Shown: positions 24,801-33,481, numbered from the stretch's first letter. The stretch is DNA of 64,000 bases from Sediminibacterium goheungense (GCF_004361915.1 NZ_SNWP01000010.1:62001-126000), one strand, 5' to 3'. Notes: generated by a model not told the origin, from the letters alone. A program made the numbers and translations.

Positions 24801-25439
24801 ACCACTGAGTTTCACGGAGCAAGGCCGGGGTTACACGGAGGTTTGCGAAAGAACTGTGTGCATCTCAGGTATTTTGGATGTATGTGGTTTGAATACTTTA
24901 ATTTCTTGACAGGCAGTTATGAATATGATTTTCATTGATTTAATAAACAATACGTTTGATTCCATTCTTCAGTGAGTTTACATGAAAGTTGAGTAACAAA
25001 CCTATTTTACAATTACTTAATTTCAGATACGTTATCATTTGTGCAATATGTACATCCGTGAAAGATTCTACAGCCTTCACTTCGACTACAATCAATCGAT
25101 TTACTAGAATATCTATTCTGTATCCAGTATCAAGTTTTATTTGTTTATATACAAGTGGCATCGCAACCTGTCTTTCGGCCATAAAACCTTTCTCTATCAA
25201 TTCATAATGTAAACAGGCTTCGTATGCAGATTCAAGCAGTCCAGGCCCAAGATTACTATGAACCAGGTATGCTGCTTTTAATATTTCACTTGTTAATAGT
25301 TGATGCTCCATTTTTTTTTGATCAAATCTACAGTATGCAAATACGATCCACCCGCTCCCCAACAAGCACTTCGTCCTTTATACTATTATCAAACAAACCT
25401 CCGTGCAACTCTGTGTCAAACCCTGTGTAACTCAGTGGT
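24801..25439. repeat. Family F inverted repeats bounding the GxxExxY gene
   Basis: The left arm 24801-24846 and the right arm 25393-25439 are inverted copies. The outer 11 bp (ACCACTGAGTT) and the inner 12 bp (CACGGAGGTTTG) are identical, and the interior is a degenerate CACGGAG/CACAGAG word array. The unit of 639 bp contains just one gene (24940-25311, minus). The arms look like the other word repeats of the window but enclose a gene. No target-site duplication was recognised. Confidence 0.65.
24940..25311 (-). CDS. GxxExxY protein (PD-(D/E)XK-like)
   Basis: A 123-residue protein starting MEHQLLTSEILKAAY. It has the name-giving motif GLLESAY, followed by RIDILVNRLIVVEVKAV, where Asp and Glu-x-Lys fit a PD-(D/E)XK nuclease core, and QMITYLKLSNCKIGLLLNF. 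Family members are about 125 residues, so this is complete; the longer reading frame to 25365 only adds repeat-edge sequence. Biochemical function is not established for the family. It lies alone between family F inverted repeats, opposite in strand to its neighbours, which suggests a mobile or selfish unit. Confidence 0.82.
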   Translation of the reverse strand: MEHQLLTSEILKAAYLVHSNLGPGLLESAYEACLHYELIEKGFMAERQVAMPLVYKQIKLDTGYRIDILVNRLIVVEVKAVESFTDVHIAQMITYLKLSNCKIGLLLNFHVNSLKNGIKRIVY

Positions 25440-25506
25440 GATAGTTACTCTATTGTTTTATCCACATCATTACTTAATAACAAACCTTTATCTTAATAGA
25501 GTTTTC

Positions 25507-25514
25507 TATATTTA
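25507..25514 (+). promoter_or_regulatory. -7-like box 4 nt before the SGNH hydrolase ATG
   Basis: TATATTTA differs from TAnnTTTG at the last base only. It ends 4 nt before the ATG at 25519, a spacing that would make the message leaderless. Confidence 0.4.
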
Positions 25515-25518
25515 TACC

Positions 25519-26127
25519 ATGACTCGTCATTATTTTAGTTACCTCGCTTTGGGTGATTCGTATACGATTGGTGAATCGGTTCCTTTACATGAGGGATTTC
25601 CTTATCAGGTGGTTCAAATATTACGGAAGAAAGGTTTACATTTCCACGCCCCGGAAGTGGTCGCTAAAACCGGCTGGACCAGTTTCGAGCTTGCAGATCA
25701 TATCCTGCATACCCAACTCAATGAACAATACGATTTTGTAAGCCTCCTGATTGGGGTAAATAACCAGTACCGTGGTTTACCTGTTGCAGACTTTAGAGAA
25801 GAGTTTGATTACCTGCTCAAAAAAGCCATTCATTTTGCAGGCAATAAACCAGAGCGTGTTATTGTATTATCGATACCCGATTGGGGCATCACACCTTTTG
25901 CTGCCGGAAAAGACAGTAAAGCCATCAGCGAAGCCATTGACAACTTCAATCAAGTATGTGAAGAAGGAACAAAAAAACTAGGCGGACATTTTATCAACAT
26001 CACAGCACAAACACGCATGGCCAAAGATGACAGCAGCCTACTTGCCAGCGATCAACTCCATTATTCCGCCAAATCACATGCTGTGTGGGCGGAGCAGGTT
26101 GTGAAGATTATTGAGAAAACAATTTGA
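25519..26127 (+). CDS. SGNH/GDSL-type hydrolase
   Basis: A 202-residue esterase-like protein. Block I GDSYTIGES lies near the N-terminus, the block III-like IGVNNQYRG follows, and the catalytic Asp-His pair is in SDQLHYSAKSHAVWAEQV near the end. The start ATG at 25519 gives MTRHYFSYLALGDSYTIGES, the right place for block I. The same frame is open back to 25300 but that part translates the family F repeat. No signal peptide. Substrate unknown. Confidence 0.85.
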   Translation: MTRHYFSYLALGDSYTIGESVPLHEGFPYQVVQILRKKGLHFHAPEVVAKTGWTSFELADHILHTQLNEQYDFVSLLIGVNNQYRGLPVADFREEFDYLLKKAIHFAGNKPERVIVLSIPDWGITPFAAGKDSKAISEAIDNFNQVCEEGTKKLGGHFINITAQTRMAKDDSSLLASDQLHYSAKSHAVWAEQVVKIIEKTI

Positions 26128-26224
26128 GAATTTGATCCGCCTTAGGCGGATTGAAAATGAAATAGGGGCTACAGATAACGACTTCATTTCCAAATTTCCA
26201 AATTATCTCATTTTCAAATTATAC
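26120..26224. repeat. Family E inverted word repeat E2
   Basis: The left part AATTTGAGAATTTG is joined to a perfect palindrome ATCCGCC-TTA-GGCGGAT (26135-26151). The right arm (26183-26224) is inverted AATTTGG/AATTTGA words. The element fills the convergent gap between the SGNH hydrolase and the metallophosphatase. It overlaps the ends of both genes: the hydrolase's last codons and the phosphatase's last residues and TAA stop (26203-26205) are repeat sequence. Confidence 0.6.
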
Positions 26225-27141
26225 TCCATCATCTTTCTATTCACGCTCCCGTCTTTAAAAAATTCAAATAGTGCATAGGCAGGTGCAAAACCCTTAAATG
26301 CACCACCCCACCAATTGCCACTGACAGCACCATTACAATAGTAATGAATACCACGATATTCAACCATATCCTGTAAATGGATATGTCCGCTCAGGCAACA
26401 GCGAATATTTTTATAAGAGCGGAAGAGTTCCGTTAGTTTAAAAGAATCTGTATGCAATAAGGCCCGCGAAATTTTCCTGTCGCCATTGTCTTCCGTTTTA
26501 TCGAAGAAAAATCCAGATACATACGACACGATGGGAATATGCGATGCAATACAGATATGCATATCGGCATCTGTTGATTTGAGTTCATTCTCGAGCCATT
26601 GCCACTGTTCCTCATCAATTTTGGCGATATAGCCACCATTGTTTTCATGGGCACTGTCGAGTATGATAAATTTCCAGTTATTTTTGGTGAAACTGTAATA
26701 CCTGCCGGGCATCTGATGCTGCTGTACCGCCCATGCCTTATTATAAAGCGGATCGTTTTTTATCTCCGGTTCTGTCATCTGCCAGCCCCAGGCATCATGG
26801 TTACCGATACAGTGGTAAATGGGTAATCTGTTTTCTGCCGTGAGGATTTTGTTCCATAGATCCCACTGTTCCTGCACTTTGGCTTTTGTTGCTTTCATGG
26901 CATCCATGATGGCATCGCCACCATTCATAATAAAGTCTACAGAAGGTTTGAGCGCATTTACATGTTTAAACGCCTGCTGCATACCACGCTCAGGTACTTC
27001 TCCGGTTTTTACATGTACATCAGAGATAAATGCTACACGAAAAGAGGGTTTGGCATTTGTTTCGGCAGCAGCAGCCAATGGCAGTGCGGCAACAGCAGCG
27101 GCAGATAAAGATCCCTGCTGCAAAAATTTTCTTCTGTTCAT
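26203..27141 (-). CDS. Tat-exported metallophosphoesterase
   Basis: A 312-residue protein. A twin-arginine signal (MNRRKFLQQGSLSAAAVAAL, with an AAAAE cleavage region) precedes a calcineurin-like metallophosphatase. Metal motifs are SDVH (about 41), NGGDAI (about 75), GNHDAWGW (about 117), SHIPI (about 205) and SGHIH (about 255). Substrate unknown. Its C-terminus (YNLKMR) and stop codon are encoded by family E repeat, read in a different frame from the esterase ending at 5029. A TATCTTTA box at 27163-27170 is a possible promoter. Confidence 0.88.
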   Translation of the reverse strand: MNRRKFLQQGSLSAAAVAALPLAAAAETNAKPSFRVAFISDVHVKTGEVPERGMQQAFKHVNALKPSVDFIMNGGDAIMDAMKATKAKVQEQWDLWNKILTAENRLPIYHCIGNHDAWGWQMTEPEIKNDPLYNKAWAVQQHQMPGRYYSFTKNNWKFIILDSAHENNGGYIAKIDEEQWQWLENELKSTDADMHICIASHIPIVSYVSGFFFDKTEDNGDRKISRALLHTDSFKLTELFRSYKNIRCCLSGHIHLQDMVEYRGIHYYCNGAVSGNWWGGAFKGFAPAYALFEFFKDGSVNRKMMEYNLKMR

Positions 27142-27223
27142 GGACTGGGATTTTCAGGATGATAAAGATATACTTTCATGAAAGTAAAAAAACCAGGGTA
27201 TTTTCTTTATCCGCTGATCCTTC

Positions 27224-28036
27224 CTATGAAAGATAGATAGACATTTCGGTCTGGTATTCCTGTGCCATTTTTTTAGCCGCGGCTGCATAATCTTCGCCAC
27301 TACTTGCAAAAATGACAGCACGGCTGGCATTTACCAATAAACCGGCATCTTTATTCAATCCGTATTTAGATACTTCTTCCAGACTACCTCCCTGTGCACC
27401 AACACCAGGCACGAGCAGAAAATGATCGGGTATGATGCTACGTATATATTCGAGGTCGCTGGCTCGGGTAGCACCTACCACAAACATTAGGTTCTCAGGT
27501 GTTCCCCACTCACAGGTGGTTTGCAATACCTGCTCATATAACTGTTTACCATTTTTATGCTCCAGTGGCAATCGTTGAAAATTAAAACTACCTGCATTCG
27601 AAGTAAGTCCGAGTACAATGGTCCACTTATCCTTGTATTCCAGAAAAGGGCGCACGCTGTCCTCACCCATATAGGGTGCTACAGTTACCGCATCAAAGGG
27701 TAATACTTCAAAAAAAGTTTTGGCATATTGAGCCGAGGTATTACCAATATCTCCCCTTTTGGCATCGGCGATGGTAAAATGGGTATCGGGAATATACGCC
27801 AGTGTTTCTGCCATGATTTCCCAGCCTTTCAATCCCTGCGACTCATAAAAAGCAGTATTGATTTTGTATGAAACACAATGATCTTTTGTTGCATCAATAA
27901 TGGCTTTATTAAAAGTCAGTACTGCATCAGGTTGTCCTTTCAAGTGAGCAGGAAGTTTTTCAATATCTGTATCCAGTCCTACACAGAGATAAGAACCTTT
28001 TTTTGTAATCTGATCGATCAGTTGTTGGCGGGTCAT
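27224..28036 (-). CDS. pyrF: Orotidine 5'-phosphate decarboxylase, type 2
   Basis: A 270-residue enzyme making UMP in the last step of pyrimidine synthesis. YLCVGLDTDIEKLP at the start, the catalytic DAKRGDIGNTSAQYA (about 90-105) and LVPGVGAQGG (about 215) identify the longer type 2 form. The ATG is 4 nt downstream of a perfect -7 box, predicting a leaderless mRNA. It is not linked to other pyr genes here. Confidence 0.95.
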   Translation of the reverse strand: MTRQQLIDQITKKGSYLCVGLDTDIEKLPAHLKGQPDAVLTFNKAIIDATKDHCVSYKINTAFYESQGLKGWEIMAETLAYIPDTHFTIADAKRGDIGNTSAQYAKTFFEVLPFDAVTVAPYMGEDSVRPFLEYKDKWTIVLGLTSNAGSFNFQRLPLEHKNGKQLYEQVLQTTCEWGTPENLMFVVGATRASDLEYIRSIIPDHFLLVPGVGAQGGSLEEVSKYGLNKDAGLLVNASRAVIFASSGEDYAAAAKKMAQEYQTEMSIYLS

Positions 28037-28040
28037 GGCG

Positions 28041-28048
28041 CAAAAATA
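28041..28048 (-). promoter_or_regulatory. -7 promoter box of pyrF (leaderless spacing)
   Basis: The minus strand reads TATTTTTG-CGCC-ATG: a perfect TAnnTTTG whose last base is 4 nt from the start codon. Confidence 0.55.
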
Positions 28049-28118
28049 AGAAATTAAGCCTGCCCTGAGCCGCCCAAGTAAAATCTGAAAGTCACCAATA
28101 CTGCAACCCGATTTCCAG

Positions 28119-28170
28119 ATTCCTTATTTCTTATTCCATATTTCTCTGTTTCTCTGTTCCTCTGTTTCTC
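28119..28170. repeat. Family B word repeat upstream of kynA
   Basis: Degenerate heptamer words CTTATTT, CTTATTC, CATATTT run into CTCTGTTT/CTCTGTTC words. The tract lies in the 159-bp divergent gap between pyrF and kynA. A weak opposite arm (AATAAGAAATTAAG) overlaps the pyrF promoter near 28045. A TACCTTCG box at 28171-28178, directly after the tract, may be the kynA -7 box. Confidence 0.45.
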
Positions 28171-28195
28171 TACCTTCGCCAAAAGCTTGCTTTTT

Positions 28196-29275
28196 ATGGA
28201 AAAACAACCAATGTATTACGGAACCTATCTTGGCTTGGACAAAGTATTGAATGCGCAGCATCCTGTAAGTTTTGAAGCGGGCAATGAACCTGCACATGAT
28301 GAAATGCTATTTATCATCATTCACCAGGCATATGAATTATGGTTCAAACAGATATTGTTTGAACTGGATTATATCACGGGCGTTTTCAGCAAAGAAAAAA
28401 TCAATGATAATGCAGAAGATATGAACCTGGTTCGTCACAGGTTACGCAGGATCATCCAGATTCTTCAGTTACTGAATAAGCAGGTGGAGATTCTCGATAC
28501 CATGACACCGTTAGATTTTCTCGAGTTCCGCAACCTGCTCACACCTTCCTCCGGTTTTCAGAGTAAGCAATTCAGGCTGCTGGAAGCCAGACTGGGACTG
28601 GAAATCGACCACCGCCACCACAAAGACTACTATAAAAGAACCAATGAGGGCGGTTTTACCCGGGAGGATTATCAGCATATTACCGCTATAGAAGAAGGAC
28701 ATAATTTACTTGAACTGGTAAATAGATGGCTGGAGCGTATTCCTTTCTTCCGCGAAGATTTCTGGACTGGTTATAAAGCTACTACAGCCGGTAAACACCA
28801 TCCATTCTGGAATGATTACCGAGCCGTTTATGAAGCCGGATTGACTGAAAGAGAAAAAAATAAAATTCACGATTTCGATCTTGTTTTCTTTGAACAGAGA
28901 GCTGCACATTATACCGATGAGCAAGCTACAGCCATGAAAACACTTTTCTCTCCTGCTGCATTGCGTTCAGCCTTGTTCATTATGCTGTACCGAGATTTTC
29001 CTCTTTTCCAGACTTCTTATCAGGTACTGGATGCACTAATAGAAATAGATCACCTGATGAGCAGTTGGCGCCATAAACACCTTGTGATGGTAAGGCGCAT
29101 GATCGGTATGCGTGTGGGAACAGGTAATACATCCGGTGCCGGTTACCTGGAAGGTGCCATGAGCAAACATTTTGTATACAGGGATCTTTCAGGGTTATCC
29201 ACTTACCTGATTGAAAGAAAAAAATTACCTGCATTACCAGATGCTTTGATCAGAAATCTGGGATTTCAGCTTTGA
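28196..29275 (+). CDS. kynA: Tryptophan 2,3-dioxygenase
   Basis: A 359-residue heme enzyme that opens the tryptophan indole ring, the first step of the kynurenine route. Family motifs are MYYGTYLGLDKVLNAQHPVS, HDEMLFIIIHQAYELWFKQI (heme/substrate side), the LEFRNLLTPSSGFQS loop, and MIGMRVGTGNTSGAGYL near the C-terminus. The ATG at 28196 (MEKQPMYYG) fits the family better than the ATG three codons earlier. kynU lies upstream on the same strand, separated by four genes. The stop is followed by the strongest inverted repeat of family E. Confidence 0.95.
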   Translation: MEKQPMYYGTYLGLDKVLNAQHPVSFEAGNEPAHDEMLFIIIHQAYELWFKQILFELDYITGVFSKEKINDNAEDMNLVRHRLRRIIQILQLLNKQVEILDTMTPLDFLEFRNLLTPSSGFQSKQFRLLEARLGLEIDHRHHKDYYKRTNEGGFTREDYQHITAIEEGHNLLELVNRWLERIPFFREDFWTGYKATTAGKHHPFWNDYRAVYEAGLTEREKNKIHDFDLVFFEQRAAHYTDEQATAMKTLFSPAALRSALFIMLYRDFPLFQTSYQVLDALIEIDHLMSSWRHKHLVMVRRMIGMRVGTGNTSGAGYLEGAMSKHFVYRDLSGLSTYLIERKKLPALPDALIRNLGFQL

Positions 29276-29277
29276 TT

Positions 29278-29420
29278 AATTTGAGAATTAGACAATTTGA
29301 AAATTTGAAAATAAGGAAGCTATTATTACTTAATGATCTGTAGAATAGGCAATTCTGTTTTTTTTGCGAAGCAAAAATCTCTTAGATTTTCAAATTTTCA
29401 AATTGTCTAATTTTCAAATT
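29278..29420. repeat. Family E long inverted repeat E3
   Basis: The left arm 29278-29312 and the right arm 29386-29420, 35 nt each, pair at 34 of 35 positions. They are built from AATTTGAA/ATTTTCAA octamers. The 73-nt loop contains a small perfect hairpin TTTTTGC-GAA-GCAAAAA (29361-29377) resembling a terminator core. The element starts 2 nt after the kynA stop and ends 112 nt before the M16 peptidase start. Confidence 0.7.
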
Positions 29421-29532
29421 ATTTCAGTAATTTAGTAGTATCCCCCAACCGCGCTTTTGCGGACTATATAAGCATTGTACATACAGGGCATGGCGCTGTG
29501 TGTTTATCGTTCAATTTAAAAAACCTTGCATG

Positions 29533-32334
29533 ATGTTGCGCATCAAACAGACTTTGTTGTTATTACTTGTAGCTGTATTTGTACAGGCACAGGTTGGACT
29601 TGACCAGAAACTGGGTGTTGATCCAAAAGTTAAGATCGGTAAGCTGAGTAATGGACTCACATATTACCTGCGTAAAAATGTGGAGCCGAAGAACCGGGCC
29701 GAATTACGACTGGTAGTAAATGCTGGCTCTATTCTTGAGTCGGATCAGCAATTGGGGCTTGCCCACTTTGTGGAACATATGGCTTTCAATGGCACCAAAA
29801 ATTTCAAGAAACAGGAATTGGTAGATTTTCTGGAAAAAAGCGGTGTGAATTTTGGTGCAGACCTGAATGCCTATACCAGTTTCGATGAAACCGTGTATGA
29901 GTTACAGGTACCTACTGATAGTATGCAGGTATTTAAAAAAGCCATGCAGATTCTCGAAGACTGGGCCCACCAGGTAAGTTTTGAACCCGTTGAAATTGAT
30001 AAAGAAAGAGGGGTAATTGTAGAAGAATGGAGACTTGGACGTGGTGCTGATGCACGTATGCGTGACAAATATTTTCCGATTATCCTCAAAGGTTCTCAAT
30101 ATGCCAAACGCATTCCCATTGGCACCAAACAGAGCATTGAAAAATCACCTTACAGCCAGCTTACTAAGTTTTACAAAGACTGGTACCGTCCAGATTTACA
30201 GGCAGTGATTGTGGTGGGAGATATTGATATTGCAGAAACCGAACAAATGATTAAAGATCATTTCGGGAAAATTCCTGCGGCAAAAACCCCACGCCCCAGA
30301 ACAAAATTTGGCGTGCCTTCTTTTCCGGAAACACGCACATCGATACTCACCGATCCTGAACAACCCTATAATGTGATACAGGTATATTACCTGAGACCTG
30401 AAATTCCGCAGTCAAAAACAGAAAAAGAATACCGGGCCAGTATTGTACGCAACCTGTTTAACCAGATGATGAGCAGTCGCCTGGAAGAAATTGCCCAGAA
30501 ACCAGAAGCGCCTTTTCTTTTTGGCAGCAGCAGTTATGGTTCATTCATTGGCGATAAAGATGCTTTTAGCCTGGTAGCTGTAGCCAAAACAGCCAAAGAG
30601 ATTTCAGCTTCTGTTGAAACACTCTTAAGAGAAAATGAAAGAGTAAAGCAATTCGGTTTTGTGCAAAGTGAGTTGGATCGTGCCATAAAATCTACCCTCT
30701 CCCGTTTTGAGAATATTTATAATGAAAGAGACAAAACGAAATCTGCAGAACTGTTACAGGAATATATACGCAATTACCTCAAGGGTGAAACCATTCCCGG
30801 AATAGAAAAAGAATTCGAAATGCACCAGAAATACCTGCCAACCATTCAGTTGGCAGAAGTAAATGCATTAATCAAACAATGGATCACGACACAGAACAGA
30901 TCGGTGGTCATCACAGCCCCTGAAAAAGACAAGGCTGATATGCTCACTGCTACACAGGTTACTGCCCTGCTGAATAAACCACTGGGGCCATTAAAACCAT
31001 ATGAGGATAAAGTGGTGAAAGGTGCTATACTACCTGTTCAGCCTGTTGCGGGTAAAGTGGTCAATGAAAAGAAATATCCATCCATTGAAACCACTGAATG
31101 GACCTTATCAAATGGTGCCAGGATGATTCTGAAGCCTACCAATTTTAAAAATGATGAGATCCAGTTCTCTGCTATCAGTTGGGGCGGCACTTCTTTGTAC
31201 AGTGATAAAGATTATGTAAATGCATCTACCGCTTCTGGCGTAGCCCAGTTCGGAGGAATCGGCGACCTGGATATTCAGAGTCTGCAAAAAGAAATGGCCG
31301 GTAAAAACTGTTTTGTATCGCCTTCTATTGCCAACTATATGCAGGGACTCAATGGAAACAGTACCACCAAAGACCTGGAAACAGCGATGCAATTACTGCA
31401 TGGTTACTTTGTGGCACCCAGAAAAGATGCCAATATGTTTGAGGTACTGAAACAGCAGATGCAGGTACAGATGACCAATAAAGACAAGGACCCAGGTTCT
31501 GTTTTTGCTGACTCTGTAAACTATATCATGGGTAATTACCACCCAAGAAGAAAACCCTTCACTTTAGAAAGTATCGGACAACTGGATTTGGATCGTGCCT
31601 TTGATATTTACAAAGATCGTTTCAGCAATGGTGGCCAGTTCCTGTTCACTTTCGTGGGTAATTTCAATCTCGATACCATGAAAATGCTGGCTGAAAAATA
31701 CATTGCCTCTCTGCCGACTTCTGATAAAAAAGAAACCTGGAAAGATGTAGGTATCCGATACCCCAAAGGACAGGTTAACAAAACCATCAGAAAAGGTAAG
31801 GAAGCCAAAGCAAGTGTACGTTTATACTTTACAGGTGAAGTAAATGAGATCAATGAAATGGATGAAGTACAACTGGGACAGCTTACCAAGGCACTTGCTA
31901 TAAAACTGAGAGAAGTTTTAAGAGAAGATGCGGGTGGTGTGTATGGTGTAGGTGTGAATGGAGGCTTTAGCCGTGAGCCGGTAAAAAGTTACAGTATTGG
32001 TATTCAGTTTGGTTGTGCACCTGAAAACGTTGACAAACTGGTTGACCTTGTGATGGAGGAAGTTAAAAACACCAAAGCCAATGGTGTACCTGCGGTAAAT
32101 ATTGAAAAGGTAATAGCCGAGCAAACACGTAGCCTTGAAAATGATGTGAAAGAAAACAGCTACTGGCGCTACCGTCTGGAGCAAAACTTTTTCCGCAGCA
32201 CCGACCCTACAGACATTTTGAAAGCAGGCGACAAGATAAAACTGCTTACAGTAGATAAAACGAAAGAACTGGCCAATCGCCTGTTCAATGAAAACAATAT
32301 GGTTAAACTGATCCTTTTACCGGAACAGCAGTAA
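29533..32334 (+). CDS. Exported M16 family zinc peptidase
   Basis: A 933-residue protein from MLRIKQTLLLLLVAVFVQAQ, a clear signal peptide. ATGs at 29530 and 29500 only add residues before it. The inverted zinc motif HFVEH is at about 77-81 with the downstream Glu in ERGVIVEEW, so the N-terminal half is the catalytic one. A second, inactive M16 half follows (about 500-930). The double-half 100-kDa pitrilysin-like form is typical of Bacteroidota. Likely periplasmic, degrading peptides. Confidence 0.92.
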   Translation: MLRIKQTLLLLLVAVFVQAQVGLDQKLGVDPKVKIGKLSNGLTYYLRKNVEPKNRAELRLVVNAGSILESDQQLGLAHFVEHMAFNGTKNFKKQELVDFLEKSGVNFGADLNAYTSFDETVYELQVPTDSMQVFKKAMQILEDWAHQVSFEPVEIDKERGVIVEEWRLGRGADARMRDKYFPIILKGSQYAKRIPIGTKQSIEKSPYSQLTKFYKDWYRPDLQAVIVVGDIDIAETEQMIKDHFGKIPAAKTPRPRTKFGVPSFPETRTSILTDPEQPYNVIQVYYLRPEIPQSKTEKEYRASIVRNLFNQMMSSRLEEIAQKPEAPFLFGSSSYGSFIGDKDAFSLVAVAKTAKEISASVETLLRENERVKQFGFVQSELDRAIKSTLSRFENIYNERDKTKSAELLQEYIRNYLKGETIPGIEKEFEMHQKYLPTIQLAEVNALIKQWITTQNRSVVITAPEKDKADMLTATQVTALLNKPLGPLKPYEDKVVKGAILPVQPVAGKVVNEKKYPSIETTEWTLSNGARMILKPTNFKNDEIQFSAISWGGTSLYSDKDYVNASTASGVAQFGGIGDLDIQSLQKEMAGKNCFVSPSIANYMQGLNGNSTTKDLETAMQLLHGYFVAPRKDANMFEVLKQQMQVQMTNKDKDPGSVFADSVNYIMGNYHPRRKPFTLESIGQLDLDRAFDIYKDRFSNGGQFLFTFVGNFNLDTMKMLAEKYIASLPTSDKKETWKDVGIRYPKGQVNKTIRKGKEAKASVRLYFTGEVNEINEMDEVQLGQLTKALAIKLREVLREDAGGVYGVGVNGGFSREPVKSYSIGIQFGCAPENVDKLVDLVMEEVKNTKANGVPAVNIEKVIAEQTRSLENDVKENSYWRYRLEQNFFRSTDPTDILKAGDKIKLLTVDKTKELANRLFNENNMVKLILLPEQQ

Positions 32335-32353
32335 CCCGGCGGCTATCACTGCA

Positions 32354-32418
32354 CCCTCATATTCTCTGCTGTAAATCAAATCTTTCCCGAGGAGATATAC
32401 CTGCAAAGAATATGAGGG
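32354..32418. terminator. Inverted repeat between convergent genes
   Basis: CCCTCATATTCTCTGC (32354-32369) pairs with GCAAAGAATATGAGGG (32403-32418) at 15 of 16 positions over a 33-nt loop. It lies centrally in the 103-bp convergent gap between the M16 peptidase and the sulfurtransferase, the position of a bidirectional terminator. It does not belong to one of the word-repeat families. Confidence 0.55.
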
Positions 32419-32437
32419 CATGCAGATAGTGGCAATG

Positions 32438-33310
32438 TTATTGACGGGTTTTCTCCATTGGGAGTTCCGGCAAGCGGCTCCATTCCTGTAAAGAACCGTC
32501 ATAAATTTTCATCGGATAACCGAGTATTCTTCCTGCCAGGTAAACCACACTCGCGGTTTGCCCGATAAAGCAATAACCAATCATTTCCTTTTGCTTATCC
32601 TTATTAACGGCATTGAAATAATTCGTTAACTGCACCACTGGTTTGAACTTAGTGGTACTATCAATCAAATCAGGATAAGGCAGGTTAAGGGCTCCGGTAA
32701 TATGTCCGTCACGAGGATTACCTGTAACATCTCCATCATAAAATCTTTTCAGCCGGGCATCCACTACCAGTTTATCTGCCCCTGCCAATGCTTTCTGTAC
32801 ATAATTTTTATCTACCAGCAATTGCTGATACCTGGGTTCAAAATTGCCTTTGACTACAACAGGTGAAGCTCCCATTTCTACTGGCAAGCCAGCCCTTTTC
32901 CACTCTTCCAGTCCGCCATTGAGCAGGCTCACTTTACCATAAAGTCCCAGATGTTCAAGGGTAAGAAACATCCTTGCTGTTACCGTAAGATCGGTACGGG
33001 TATAGGCCAGCACCACCTGTGTGTTTTGATGGATGCCTAAGGCCTGTAGTGTTTTTCTGGCAGATGCCAGATCAGGCGCATTGAAATTACCTTCGGGTGA
33101 ATGGGCTCCCAACCAATCGGGCCAGAGAAAATGCGCTCCGGGAATATGTTCTGTTTCAAAATCGAGACGAAGAAAATTGGTCTGCAGTATCACCAGGTTT
33201 TTATCCTGTTTATGCTCCTGCAACCATTCGGGGCTTACCAGAATGGGGTTCGGTTGTGCATAGATAGCAGTTGATGCAGCAACAGCCACTACAAGCAGTA
33301 TATAGCGCAT
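32438..33310 (-). CDS. Exported tandem-rhodanese sulfurtransferase
   Basis: A 290-residue protein with a signal peptide (about 1-18, STAIYAQ). Two rhodanese domains follow (about 20-150 and 160-285). The second carries the active-site cysteine in GYCFIGQTAS (about Cys245); the first has lost it, as usual for this family. PRDGHITGALNLPY is the interdomain/second-domain entry motif. Such enzymes transfer sulfane sulfur from thiosulfate or mercaptopyruvate. The active loop CFIGQT differs from the classical forms of both, so I do not choose a donor. Confidence 0.88.
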   Translation of the reverse strand: MRYILLVVAVAASTAIYAQPNPILVSPEWLQEHKQDKNLVILQTNFLRLDFETEHIPGAHFLWPDWLGAHSPEGNFNAPDLASARKTLQALGIHQNTQVVLAYTRTDLTVTARMFLTLEHLGLYGKVSLLNGGLEEWKRAGLPVEMGASPVVVKGNFEPRYQQLLVDKNYVQKALAGADKLVVDARLKRFYDGDVTGNPRDGHITGALNLPYPDLIDSTTKFKPVVQLTNYFNAVNKDKQKEMIGYCFIGQTASVVYLAGRILGYPMKIYDGSLQEWSRLPELPMEKTRQ

Positions 33311-33381
33311 ATAAGAGTTTTAGAGGTTTAAGCTACAAAACTATATGGAGAGGTGATGTTAAAACTGAAGAATGGAGTGGC

Positions 33382-33481
33382 GTGAATGGTCAATGAAAGA
33401 AGGGTGAATAGTGAGTAGTCAGTAGTGAGTATTGAGATACTTGGTCTACAGACTGCTCACTACTCACCATTGACCATTCAC
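33382..33481. repeat. Family A inverted word repeat A2
   Basis: Outer arms GTGAATGGTCAATG (33382-33395) and CATTGACCATTCAC (33468-33481) are perfect 14-bp inverted copies. Inside them are GTGAGTA heptamer arrays (about 33408-33430) and their inverse (about 33455-33466). This copy lies in a divergent (5'-5') gap (33311-33536), so it cannot be serving only as a terminator. Confidence 0.65.

Noticed and set aside
24801..25439. Insertion sequence with transposase
   Set aside because: No DDE, HUH or recombinase motif is visible in the enclosed protein and no target duplication was recognised; only a repeat-bounded GxxExxY unit can be supported.
25300..25518. N-terminal extension of the SGNH hydrolase
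   Set aside because: It translates the right-hand family F repeat; the GDSY block is correctly placed from the ATG at 25519.
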